In this document: positions 7,797 through 16,037 of the stretch, piece by piece
Layout of the letters: every line of letters begins with the position of its first letter
Numbering within the stretch: position 1 is the first letter of the stretch
Source: Chryseobacterium gleum
GTDB taxonomy: Bacteria > Bacteroidota > Bacteroidia > UBA10329
Length of the DNA stretch: 39,655 nucleotides
Assembly: GCA_945903645.1 (NCBI GenBank)
Contig: CAMDOM010000032.1
Location: 1 to 39,655, forward strand
Direction: 5' to 3'
Notes under the pieces: generated by a model
Told to the model about the DNA's origin: nothing
Database searches by the model: none
Seen by the model: the letters and a program-made list of their open reading frames with translations, nothing else
Program-made: the position numbers and the translations under genes

Positions 7797-9090
7797 GCGC
7801 TGGCCTCTTTTCGGTATTGCGTTTATTATGGTGGCGATGACCCTTGTTACCGCCAATTTGAATTGGAATTCGAAATGGAGTAGCAGCATAGTAGAGGCCG
7901 ATGCCAAGGGATATTATGCCTATTTACCCGCCATATTTATTTATCACGACCTCAACTTTGGGTTTGTAGATAGTTTGGAGGGCAAGAAATATTTCGACCC
8001 AACTTTTTTCTACGACTACCGCATTGGTGCGCATGGCCAAACGGTAAATAAATACTACAGCGGTACTGCATTGCTGCAACTGCCTTTTTTCCTTGCCACG
8101 CATGCCTATTGTAAGTTGGGCGGTGCACCGCCCGATGGCTATTCAGAGCCCTATCGTTATATGGTTACGGTGGCTACATTATTCTATTTGTTGCTGGGGC
8201 TATTGGCGTTCAATTGTTTGATGGTGCTATTGGGAGCCAATGCATTTAGCCGAACTGTTGTGCTAGTGGCTATGGTGTTTGGCACCAATTTGTTCTATTA
8301 TGCTGCGGTAGAGCCGGGCATGTCGCATGTGTATTCTTTTGCGGCAGTGGCGGCATTTGCCCTGTTTGCGAAGCGCTATTTTGCTTTTCAGAACGGCAGG
8401 TATCTTATCGCCTCAGGGCTGTTGTTGGGCATTGTTGTGCTTATTCGGCCAGTGAATGGACTTGTGGTGTTGGCCCTTCCGTTTTTGGCGTGTAGCGGTT
8501 CTGCATTTTGGGAAGGTCTAATTGGGTTGGGCAAAAAAGTGAGGGCTTTTGCAGCCGCTTTGGGAGGTATGGCGGCCGTTATTGCCATTCAGTTGGTGAT
8601 ATATCGCATTAGCACAGGCCATTTTTTGGTGTATTCCTATGGGGGCGAGCGCTTAGATTTATTACAACCGCATGTGTGGGATATACTTTTTAGCTACCGC
8701 AAAGGGTTGTTTCTCTACACTCCGTTTCATCTGCTTAGTGTGGCCTGTGTTGGCGTGTTATTTTGGCGCAAACAGTGGTGGATGGGCAGTTGGTATGTAG
8801 TGTTTTTTGTGGGCATTAGTTATGTGCTTTCCTCTTGGTGGAATTGGTGGTATGGCGGTAGTTTTTCGGGGCGAGTGTTTGTTGAATTTCTACCCATACT
8901 AGTGCTTCCAATGGCCACTGCGCTTGGTCTTTTGCGCCAAACTGGAGCTAAGGTCGTGGCGGTTTCTTTGCTCATGGCGCTAGTGGCCTTGTGCCAATTT
9001 CAAACCTATCAATACCGCTACTACCTCATTCATTGGGAAAATATGACCAAGGAAAAGTATTGGGAGGTGTTTTTGAAGATGAATCCATAG
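7789..9090 (+). CDS. Integral membrane glycosyltransferase-like protein (GT-C/GT39 type)
   Basis: A 433-aa polytopic membrane protein with about ten hydrophobic segments. The start is taken at 7789 (MNKRWPLFGIAF), where a first membrane helix begins; a longer reading in the same frame adds a cysteine- and arginine-rich stretch that is only the shadow of the previous gene. A luminal/periplasmic-loop acidic motif follows the first helix (EADAKGYYAYLP, about 33-44). That is where GT-C enzymes using polyprenyl-phosphate sugars carry their catalytic Asp/Glu. The family recalls the dolichyl-phosphate-mannose-type glycosyltransferase 39 group. The acceptor and donor are unknown; surface polysaccharide or protein glycosylation is inference. 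It ends 13 nt from the stop of a convergent gene, with no clear terminator between them. Confidence 0.75.
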   Translation: MNKRWPLFGIAFIMVAMTLVTANLNWNSKWSSSIVEADAKGYYAYLPAIFIYHDLNFGFVDSLEGKKYFDPTFFYDYRIGAHGQTVNKYYSGTALLQLPFFLATHAYCKLGGAPPDGYSEPYRYMVTVATLFYLLLGLLAFNCLMVLLGANAFSRTVVLVAMVFGTNLFYYAAVEPGMSHVYSFAAVAAFALFAKRYFAFQNGRYLIASGLLLGIVVLIRPVNGLVVLALPFLACSGSAFWEGLIGLGKKVRAFAAALGGMAAVIAIQLVIYRISTGHFLVYSYGGERLDLLQPHVWDILFSYRKGLFLYTPFHLLSVACVGVLFWRKQWWMGSWYVVFFVGISYVLSSWWNWWYGGSFSGRVFVEFLPILVLPMATALGLLRQTGAKVVAVSLLMALVALCQFQTYQYRYYLIHWENMTKEKYWEVFLKMNP

Positions 9091-9103
9091 TTGTAAGCAG
9101 CAA

Positions 9104-11083
9104 TTATCTGGAAACCACCACCCGCTGCACTGCCACGCCTTTGTCCGTTTGCACATGGGCCACATACATGCCCGGGGCAATGCCCATTGTGCTGATGGAA
9201 ACAGCTGCAGTTCCTACCGCAAACGTTTGCGTTAGCACCATTTTTCCCATAGTGTCGAATAGGCGAAAGGATTGCATAACTCCTTTGCTTAGTGTGAGCT
9301 GAAATCCAGCAGTGGATGGGTTTGGCGCTATGGATAGAAGGGAAGAGATGGTTTTTTGTTCTTCTATTCCAGTGCTGCCCACTTCAATTTCTATGAACTG
9401 ACAATGAGTGTCGGTGCCACAGGCGTTGGTTACGGTGAGGCATACTTCGTAGCTGCCATATTCTTCATAGACATGAAATGGAAAGCGCTCGGTGGAGGTT
9501 TGTCCATCCCCAAAATTCCATAAATAGGATTCGCCTTCGGCAATGGAGGAGAAATGAAAGTGAAATGTTCGCGGGCGTTGGAATGAGATTTCTACACTTG
9601 GCGGGCAACACGCAAGGTTTTGAAACTTGGCATCAAAGGCAGCTTGCACATAATCATCGGCAGTTTGGAGCGCGCCAATTTGAGTAGACCAATCCGATAC
9701 TTCTACAACCGTATCTCTTGCCCACACCACTGCTTGGTGGAGCGAACGCACATCACCTGGAGCAAAGGTGAACGGGCCAGAGGAAAGTAAAAAGCGTTTA
9801 TCGTAAGGAACATTATTAGCAGAAGTTTCATCCCAAAACTGTTGTGGCACACCTCCTGTGCCAATGCCCGTGGGGTCCGAATCGCCCGGAAACATATAAT
9901 TGCAAGGCACATCAGGATTCCCACCACCAGTGGGATGGCCAGTGCCACCATAAATCATTGGAGTATTGTCTCTCCAAAATCCACTCATGTAATTGTAGAA
10001 TTCTAAACTTGTAGTTGGGTCTCCTGTAGCGGAGCCATCGTTGTCGTGGTACAGAAATCTTGACATGTTGTGATGTTCATTGTCCACTGTTCCATCTGCG
10101 TCATTGTCTATTTCATCTGCATCCTGTAATGGCCCACGAAGTATATCCATGCCCACTGCGGGCGGTTTCGCCCCATATTGAGTTGGTCCACTAGTACCAT
10201 CTATTGCCAAGCCATTGTAGCAATATCCCATGCCTCGGCCAACATCGCTTCCTACAAAATCATCATTTGCAAATCCCAAATCAACATCGGCCCAAGACCC
10301 AAAGTAGGTATTGGTCAATGTGTTGGTTCCCCGGTTGATGGCGGTGTAACGGTAAAAGGTTTGGTCGTTGAGCACATCACACGATTTGAATGCATAGGCC
10401 ATACAATGCAATTCTACCCCTATGGCTAGACCACCAGATTCCTTATGTTCATTGCCGGTGTCGTTCACAATCCACCACAGCACTTGGTCGCCCAGCAGGT
10501 CGTTTTCCATATCGGGCTCGCCATCAAATGCAAATGCAGGATAGTCGCCCGTTTCGGGATTGTAGATTCCGTCACCATCAATATCTCTAAACGGAGCGAG
10601 GTTGGAGGCAAAGCCAGAAGCTACGTTTCCATGGGCAGGCCATTCCATAATATCTGCAGGAGCAATATAACCAACTGAGTTGTAGTTATCTCGAAACTCT
10701 GCCACTTGCCAGCGGTTCAATTTCCAAATTCGGTCGTATTGGCCACAAGTAAGGGAGTCGGTTTCGGCAGTGCCGATGCTAATTGGTCCTGCGAAATAAT
10801 CATCGCCTTGCGAGCGAAATCGTTGGGCAGCTACACGAACTTCGCCCTGACTGTCTAGACCACCAATCCAGAAACTACCTGCAGACAAAGAATGTTTGCC
10901 AGAGCCTTTGGGTACTTCATATTGAGATGAAGCCATTTCATTCCAGAAGCTACTCATGCTGTTATTTAGCCGCGCACGAACGTTATTTATATCCAAAAAA
11001 GCATGGGCTGTAGATGGGGCGCATTGCCCAAAAATCTGCCCCGAAATCGCAAAAGAAATAAGGAAGGAGAGCTGTTTTTTCAT
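9104..11083 (-). CDS. Large secreted protein with PKD domain and T9SS sorting domain
   Basis: A 659-aa protein with signal peptide MKKQLSFLISFAISGQIFGQ. The first about 480 residues form a region common in Bacteroidota secreted proteins but without a named enzyme fold. It contains Ca2+-loop-like acidic motifs (DIDGDGIYNPETGD and DADEIDNDADGTVDNE). A PKD domain spans about 488-566 (YLWNFGDGQTS is the hallmark). A T9SS type-A sorting domain (SIAPNPSTAG onward) covers about 581-659. Secretion through the type IX system and surface anchoring follow from the sorting domain; function beyond that is unknown. It converges with the membrane glycosyltransferase. No adjacent gene suggests an operon. Confidence 0.88.
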   Translation of the reverse strand: MKKQLSFLISFAISGQIFGQCAPSTAHAFLDINNVRARLNNSMSSFWNEMASSQYEVPKGSGKHSLSAGSFWIGGLDSQGEVRVAAQRFRSQGDDYFAGPISIGTAETDSLTCGQYDRIWKLNRWQVAEFRDNYNSVGYIAPADIMEWPAHGNVASGFASNLAPFRDIDGDGIYNPETGDYPAFAFDGEPDMENDLLGDQVLWWIVNDTGNEHKESGGLAIGVELHCMAYAFKSCDVLNDQTFYRYTAINRGTNTLTNTYFGSWADVDLGFANDDFVGSDVGRGMGYCYNGLAIDGTSGPTQYGAKPPAVGMDILRGPLQDADEIDNDADGTVDNEHHNMSRFLYHDNDGSATGDPTTSLEFYNYMSGFWRDNTPMIYGGTGHPTGGGNPDVPCNYMFPGDSDPTGIGTGGVPQQFWDETSANNVPYDKRFLLSSGPFTFAPGDVRSLHQAVVWARDTVVEVSDWSTQIGALQTADDYVQAAFDAKFQNLACCPPSVEISFQRPRTFHFHFSSIAEGESYLWNFGDGQTSTERFPFHVYEEYGSYEVCLTVTNACGTDTHCQFIEIEVGSTGIEEQKTISSLLSIAPNPSTAGFQLTLSKGVMQSFRLFDTMGKMVLTQTFAVGTAAVSISTMGIAPGMYVAHVQTDKGVAVQRVVVSR

Positions 11084-11452
11084 GGCTTTTTAGGTTTGTT
11101 CAGTACAAAGGAACATAGTAAAAATCTATAATTCTAACATTATGCTCACCAAATTGTAGCCATAAATAGCACTTCTAACGGTGCTATTTTGGGGCTATTT
11201 CATGGTTTTTCGCCAAACTATCACTAGAAAAAAAACAATGAAACTAAGGCTTGCAGAAGGTTAAGATGCTCTCCCACCAAATGGGCAGTAATTACATTCC
11301 TAAGGGGTGTTTTTGGGGAGAAATAAGTACTCAATAGGCATCAAACCAAATTGATTCAAAGCCTTTTTGCCTACCTATTTTGATTTTTGGGTATAAAAAT
11401 AACCCTCACCAAAGGCAAGAAGAATCACGTGAAATAAATACAGAGATTTAAT
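11084..11452. other. 369-nt intergenic region with a perfect hairpin
   Basis: There is no coding frame of note. It holds the upstream region of the PKD gene and the downstream region of the acidic BamE-like gene, both transcribed leftward. One perfect inverted repeat lies at 11164-11189. No tRNA-like or repeat-array structure was recognised. Confidence 0.6.
11164..11189. terminator. Perfect 9-bp hairpin in a long intergenic region
   Basis: AAATAGCAC (11164-11172) pairs perfectly with GTGCTATTT (11181-11189) across an 8-nt loop. Neither side has a strong T tract, so termination of the leftward 11453-11923 transcript is possible but unproven. Confidence 0.35.
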
Positions 11453-11923
11453 TTATACCGGCCAATCTACCGTTTCGTCATCCAAGTAGCGCGGTCCCCA
11501 CTGAATTTCGGTTAGAATGCCTTCTTCCAACCAAAAATTGATGGCCGAAGCATCTGATTGCACTAAATGGCGGTCTTCATCTTCTTCGTCCGACCAATCT
11601 TCAAACACAAGATCTTCAAATCCCATGTCTTGCAAAGATTCGAGTAATTGATTGCGATTCAGTCCAATCAATGCCTTTCCGTTCAATAATGCATCTTCAG
11701 AACTAATGGCCATCATGCCCAGCTTCCAATCGTCTTCCATGTCGAAAGATGCCGACATTTCAAGCTCATCATAGTGCCAAGCCTCTGCAGCTTCGTCCAA
11801 ATCTTCGTCAATATCCACGTTTTCTTCCACTTCATCAGGCGCTCCTAGTAGGGCTTCCACTTGGTCGCGGGTCATTCCAAATTTTACGGGGCCGAGTCCT
11901 TGGCCGATGATAATTTCTTTCAT
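11453..11923 (-). CDS. Highly acidic cytosolic protein with two BamE/SmpA-like repeats
   Basis: A 156-aa protein without signal peptide or membrane segment. About 43 of 156 residues are Asp/Glu against about 8 Lys/Arg, giving a very low pI. The N-terminal motif GPVKFGMTRDQVEALLGAPD is the GMT-x-x-QV-x-x-LLG-x-P signature seen in BamE/SmpA/OmlA-like domains. A second, weaker copy (GLNRNQLLESLQDMG) lies about 80 residues later, so the protein seems to be a tandem of the fold. BamE itself is an outer-membrane lipoprotein; the lack of a lipobox here points to a different, cytosolic role. Similar acidic BamE-like proteins occur among bacterial immunity proteins, but no toxin gene is adjacent. Function unknown. 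Confidence 0.65.
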   Translation of the reverse strand: MKEIIIGQGLGPVKFGMTRDQVEALLGAPDEVEENVDIDEDLDEAAEAWHYDELEMSASFDMEDDWKLGMMAISSEDALLNGKALIGLNRNQLLESLQDMGFEDLVFEDWSDEEDEDRHLVQSDASAINFWLEEGILTEIQWGPRYLDDETVDWPV

Positions 11924-12046
11924 AGGAGTTGATTTTTAGGTAGTCACAAAGGTCAGATAAAAACGCGCATGTTTGGAAGAAAATTCTTGAAAATGAAGGT
12001 GAATTGAAGTGTCATTAGCTTTTCAAGCCCAGCGTAAAGTACTGCA

Positions 12047-12054
12047 TACATTTG
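12047..12054 (+). promoter_or_regulatory. Putative -7 promoter element of the trans-sulfuration gene
   Basis: TACATTTG matches TAnnTTTG and lies 15 nt upstream of the ATG at 12070, giving a very short leader. Confidence 0.55.
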
Positions 12055-12069
12055 CCAAAACGAGTGACT

Positions 12070-13209
12070 ATGAAATTTGCAACTAAAGCCATACATGCGG
12101 GCGTGCAACCAGACCCAACTACTGGTGCGATAATGACCCCCATTTATCAAACTAGTACCTATGTGCAAGCAGCGCCAGGCGACCACAAAGGCTATGAGTA
12201 TTCGCGCACTGGAAATCCAACGCGAAATGCGCTAGAACAGGCAATTGCAGCCTTAGAAAATGGAAAATACGGAGCATGTTTTGGCAGTGGAATGGCTGCT
12301 ACCGATTGCGTTATTCATATGCTTAAACCAGGAGATGAAGTCATAAGCACCAACGATTTGTATGGTGGAACCTATCGCCTGTTCACGAAAGTTTATGAAG
12401 TATTTGGTATTAAATTTCATTTCGTTCCGATGGGAAATGTAGAGGAAGTGAAGGCTAAAGTGAATACCAACACTAAGCTAATTTGGGTAGAAACACCTAC
12501 CAATCCCATGATGACGATTATCGACATCAAAGCAATGGCGGCAATCGCCAAAGGTTGCGGTGCCATGCTCGCGGTCGACAATACATTTGCCACACCCTAT
12601 TTGCAACGCCCACTCGAATTGGGTGCTGATATTGTGATGCACTCGGTTACCAAATTCCTAGGCGGACACTCAGATGTGGTTATGGGAGCATTGGTTACCG
12701 CCAACGATGCCATTGCCGAACGGATGTATTTTTTGCAAAATAGTATTGGAGCGGTCACTAGCCCAATGGATAGTTTTCTGGTGCTGCGCGGAATAAAAAC
12801 CCTGCATTTGCGGGTGCAACGGCATTGCGAAAATGGCGAGAAAGTGGCGTATTTTCTTCAAAGTCACCCAAAAGTGGAAAAGGTGAATTGGCCGGGATTC
12901 GAATCGCACCCAAACCATGCAGTTGCCAAATCTCAAATGAGTGGGTTTGGCGGTATGGTTTCGTTTTCGCTGAAAGAAAACACCAAGGAAGCGGCTGTGA
13001 AAGTACTTTCTGCCACCAAACTCTTTGCTCTTGCTGAGTCGCTTGGCGGAGTGGAATCGCTAATTGGGCATCCAGCTTCCATGACACACGCATCTATACC
13101 CAAACAAGAACGCGAAAAAACAGGAGTTGTAGATTCTCTCATTCGCCTTAGCGTAGGCTTAGAAGATGCAGACGACCTAATCGCAGACTTAAGCAAAGCG
13201 CTTGCGTGA
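12070..13209 (+). CDS. Cystathionine gamma-synthase / gamma-lyase family PLP enzyme
   Basis: A 379-aa cytosolic PLP-dependent trans-sulfuration enzyme. The start at 12070 (MKFATKAIHAG) fits the family N-terminus; the six upstream residues in frame overlap the promoter region. Visible motifs are YEYSRTGNPTR (neighbouring-subunit phosphate contact), GSGMAA (phosphate binding), VETPTNP, VDNTF (Asp contacting the PLP nitrogen) and the Schiff-base Lys195 in SVTKFLGGHSD. The C-terminal ESLIGHPASMTHA is typical. Family members make cystathionine from an activated homoserine and cysteine, or cleave it. Residues visible here do not separate synthase from lyase, so no gene symbol is given. It is monocistronic by layout. 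Confidence 0.92.
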   Translation: MKFATKAIHAGVQPDPTTGAIMTPIYQTSTYVQAAPGDHKGYEYSRTGNPTRNALEQAIAALENGKYGACFGSGMAATDCVIHMLKPGDEVISTNDLYGGTYRLFTKVYEVFGIKFHFVPMGNVEEVKAKVNTNTKLIWVETPTNPMMTIIDIKAMAAIAKGCGAMLAVDNTFATPYLQRPLELGADIVMHSVTKFLGGHSDVVMGALVTANDAIAERMYFLQNSIGAVTSPMDSFLVLRGIKTLHLRVQRHCENGEKVAYFLQSHPKVEKVNWPGFESHPNHAVAKSQMSGFGGMVSFSLKENTKEAAVKVLSATKLFALAESLGGVESLIGHPASMTHASIPKQEREKTGVVDSLIRLSVGLEDADDLIADLSKALA

Positions 13210-13274
13210 GTAAAATCACATCTAAACAATTCATCAAGATTATACCTTTATACAATCTTAACTTAATCGAAAAC

Positions 13275-15344
13275 ATGCGGATTCTTTTCACCACACTACT
13301 AATTTCCTTTTCAGCTATAGCTTTTGCACAATCAACGCATTGGTGTGGGTTTGAAAAAAATCTCGAAAAAGCCTTGGCTAACGACCCTTCGCTTCTCCAA
13401 AAGCATGAAGATTTTGTGCGTGCCACAGCCGAAATAAAGGCATCACGATTGGCAGGTGAAGTGCAGCGCGGTGGTGGACCGCGCATTATTCCGGTGGTTT
13501 TTCATGTGGTGCACACTGGTGGACCAGAGAATATTTCTAAGGCTCAAATTGAAGATCAGATTCGCATTTTGAATGAGGATTTTAGTCGTACGAACGCAGA
13601 CACCGCAAACACACGCGACATTTTTAAGCCCGTAGCTTCCAATCCAGATGTGGAATTTCGTCTTGCAAAACTTGACCCTCAAGGCAATTGCACCGAAGGC
13701 ATCAATCGCATTTTTTCTCCTTTAACAGAGAATGCCGATGATGCCGTGAAAGCTATTAGCTATTGGAACAGCAGCAAGTATTACAATGTATGGGTTGTAA
13801 ATTCGATAGACAATGATGGTGAACCAGGACTTATTTTAGGTTATGCACAATTTCCGGGTTTTGGCGCAGCGGCTACAGATGGAGTGGTTGTTCGTGCAGA
13901 CAGAGTTGGTAGCATTGGCTTTGCCGTTCAAGGAGACGCAGGGCGAACTTTAACCCACGAAACGGGGCATTGGCTCGGGCTTTATCATACATTTCAAGGA
14001 GGTTGCACTGGTGGATTTTTTGGAGAACCAATTGATGATACCCCTCCAGTTTTTGAGGCCAATTATTCTTGCAGTTTCAACCTCAATAGCTGCACCAATG
14101 ACAATCCAGACCTGCCCGATCAGATTGAAAACTACATGGACTATGCCAACGGCAGTTGCATGAACATGTTTACACTTGGGCAAAAAGATGCGATGGATGC
14201 TGTTCTATCTGGCTCTCGCAACAACATTAGATCTGCCAATAACTTGGCGCAAACCGGTGTTGATGATCTTACACCTCCTTCCTGTGCTCCTTATGCGCTT
14301 TTTTACGCAGAAGAAACATTGGCATGCACGGGTGAACCTGTATCCTATAACGATGATTCTTACAATGGAGAAGTGACTACCTATGCATGGGAATTTCCCG
14401 GTGGCTCGCCAGCCGTATCAAGCGCTGCAAATCCCAACGTAACCTACAGTGCACCAGGAATCTATTCAGCGACTCTTACCGTTTCCAATTCTCAAGGTTC
14501 GGACAGCTATACCCAAACTAATTATGTTCGTGTGCTTCCAAGTGCTGCCCAGGTAAATAGCTTCTTTTTATTCGAAGGATTTGAAGCCGATGAAGACCAA
14601 TTTTTTGTTCTAAACGATTTCGGTAATCAATGGACCAAATCAAATACAGCCTTTACAGATGCGCATTCTATTTTTATAAATAACTTTTCAGGAAATCCTG
14701 TAGGAAGCTTGGATGAATTTATTCTTCCTTCAGTAGATATGCGAAATATTGGCAATCCGCGATTATACTTCAAAGTAGCCTACCGTACTCGCAGTGGTCT
14801 AGCAGATCAATTACGCGTTTTAGTTTCTGTCGATTGTGGTCAAACGTGGTCTGTGAGATATAGCAAAACAGGTTCTAGCTTGGCTTCTGTAGCTGGAAAT
14901 CAGGCAAGTGCGTTCACTCCAGTCACCGCGGCCGATTGGAAAGAAGAAGATTTCAGCCTTTCTAATTATAGTACTTCGGAGAGTTTGCTAGTGAAATTTC
15001 AGAGCAAGAGTGATGCTGGCAACAACATTTATGTAGACGATATCCAAATTTCCGGTCCGTTGTCCATTCAAGATAACAAAGCATCTTTTCAAGTGGGTAT
15101 TCTACCAAATCCAGTGCGAGACGAAGCAATCTTATTATTGAATATGCCAACTTCAGAGCAAGTTGCTATATCCGTTTCTGACATCACAGGAAGACAAGTT
15201 GCCACCGTTTTTAATGGTGTTGCGCAGCAGGGCGAGAATCGGTTTTCCATTACATCATCTGCTCTTGGTCAATCAGGTCTGTTTTTAGTAACGGTGCAAA
15301 CTGCGAATGCACAACAGGTTCAAAAACTTGTAGTTCAGCCTTAA
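13275..15344 (+). CDS. Secreted M43-family zinc metalloprotease (cytophagalysin-like) with T9SS sorting domain
   Basis: A 689-aa protein. The start at 13275 is chosen because MRILFTTLLISFSAIAFAQ is a clean signal peptide; in-frame codons upstream are not. The zinc motif HETGHWLGLYH (His228, Glu229, His232, His238) is the extended HExxHxxGxxH of metzincins in the M43/pappalysin form. A downstream Met-turn candidate is YMDYANGSCMNMF. A propeptide-like segment (about 20-65) precedes the catalytic domain. A PKD domain (about 348-420, YAWEFPGG), a beta-sandwich segment (about 430-595) and a T9SS sorting domain (about 605-689, GILPNPVRDE) follow. Role: extracellular protein degradation, exported by Sec then the type IX system. 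The match to M43 is firm, the substrate unknown. Confidence 0.95.
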   Translation: MRILFTTLLISFSAIAFAQSTHWCGFEKNLEKALANDPSLLQKHEDFVRATAEIKASRLAGEVQRGGGPRIIPVVFHVVHTGGPENISKAQIEDQIRILNEDFSRTNADTANTRDIFKPVASNPDVEFRLAKLDPQGNCTEGINRIFSPLTENADDAVKAISYWNSSKYYNVWVVNSIDNDGEPGLILGYAQFPGFGAAATDGVVVRADRVGSIGFAVQGDAGRTLTHETGHWLGLYHTFQGGCTGGFFGEPIDDTPPVFEANYSCSFNLNSCTNDNPDLPDQIENYMDYANGSCMNMFTLGQKDAMDAVLSGSRNNIRSANNLAQTGVDDLTPPSCAPYALFYAEETLACTGEPVSYNDDSYNGEVTTYAWEFPGGSPAVSSAANPNVTYSAPGIYSATLTVSNSQGSDSYTQTNYVRVLPSAAQVNSFFLFEGFEADEDQFFVLNDFGNQWTKSNTAFTDAHSIFINNFSGNPVGSLDEFILPSVDMRNIGNPRLYFKVAYRTRSGLADQLRVLVSVDCGQTWSVRYSKTGSSLASVAGNQASAFTPVTAADWKEEDFSLSNYSTSESLLVKFQSKSDAGNNIYVDDIQISGPLSIQDNKASFQVGILPNPVRDEAILLLNMPTSEQVAISVSDITGRQVATVFNGVAQQGENRFSITSSALGQSGLFLVTVQTANAQQVQKLVVQP

Positions 15345-15366
15345 ATAGCGGTTTCTGAATCCTGTC

Positions 15367-15392
15367 AATAATCAGTTTTGTTACTGATTATT
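15367..15392 (+). terminator. Hairpin after the metalloprotease gene
   Basis: AATAATCAG (15367-15375) and CTGATTATT (15384-15392) form a perfect 9-bp AT-rich stem with loop TTTTGTTA. T-rich sequence follows but no uninterrupted T run, so it is a weak terminator candidate or a leader element of the CBS gene, 52 nt downstream. Confidence 0.45.
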
Positions 15393-15444
15393 CTCAGGTT
15401 TTGTCAGTTGGTTTTTGTCTTCTTTTGAGTCAGGCACTAAAGTC

Positions 15445-15852
15445 ATGAATAAAGGAGAGTTGATAACAAAGATAATGACAGCTCAAGTTGTCACTATTAA
15501 TCTAAAGCATTCGTTAAGTCATGCTGAGGCATTATTTTCGAAGCATAAAATCCGCCACATTCCTGTGGTCAATGGACAAGAGTTGATTGGCATGTTAAGC
15601 CTTACCGACTTATTGCGACTGAGTTTTATGGACAACTATGGAGATTATGAAAGTTCAATAGATACTGCTGTTTACAGCATGCAAGTGATGGTTTCAAACC
15701 CCGTTACTGTTAAGTCTGTGCAGACTATTAAAGAAGTAGCAGAGATCTTAGCTTCTCGGGAATTTCATGCCTTGCCTGTTATTGACGGAACAAAATTGGT
15801 GGGAATTGTAACCACTACCGACCTAATCAAGTATTTATTAGAACAGTACTAA
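15445..15852 (+). CDS. CBS-domain pair protein
   Basis: A 135-aa cytosolic protein made of two CBS domains (about 5-58 and 72-133) with no attached effector domain. The ATG at 15445 is preferred; a TTG 30 nt upstream would add ten poorly supported residues. The motifs MTAQVVTINLKHSLSHAEA, HIPVVNG and HALPVIDG are typical CBS strands and helices. CBS pairs bind adenosyl nucleotides (AMP, ATP, SAM) and act as energy or nucleotide sensors for a partner protein. The partner is not evident here. The downstream penicillin-acylase gene is separated by a strong terminator, so it is not obviously co-transcribed. Confidence 0.88.
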   Translation: MNKGELITKIMTAQVVTINLKHSLSHAEALFSKHKIRHIPVVNGQELIGMLSLTDLLRLSFMDNYGDYESSIDTAVYSMQVMVSNPVTVKSVQTIKEVAEILASREFHALPVIDGTKLVGIVTTTDLIKYLLEQY

Positions 15853-15893
15853 AAAATAGCCTCACGCTTTAAGGGGTTTTGGCGTGATGGTTT

Positions 15894-15943
15894 TGCGTCA
15901 ATGTTTGGAAACCGAAAGGCTCCAACATTGGCGCATTTTTTTT
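15894..15943 (+). terminator. Strong intrinsic terminator after the CBS gene
   Basis: A near-perfect hairpin: TGCGTCAATGTTTGGA (15894-15909) pairs with TCCAACATTGGCGCA (15921-15935), with one G-T pair and one bulged base, followed by eight T (15936-15943). A smaller inverted repeat TCACGC/GCGTGA (15862-15887) lies just before it. Confidence 0.88.
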
Positions 15944-16037
15944 GCGCTATTATTTGGGGTGAAGGGAGAAATTCCAATTTCCAAAAACGTGGAAAATGTG
16001 ATTATCAGCACTTACATTCGTGTAAATACTTCATTCC

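Noticed and set aside
12070-13209. Assigning metB or a gamma-lyase symbol
   Set aside because: Visible active-site residues are shared by synthase and lyase, so only the family is stated.
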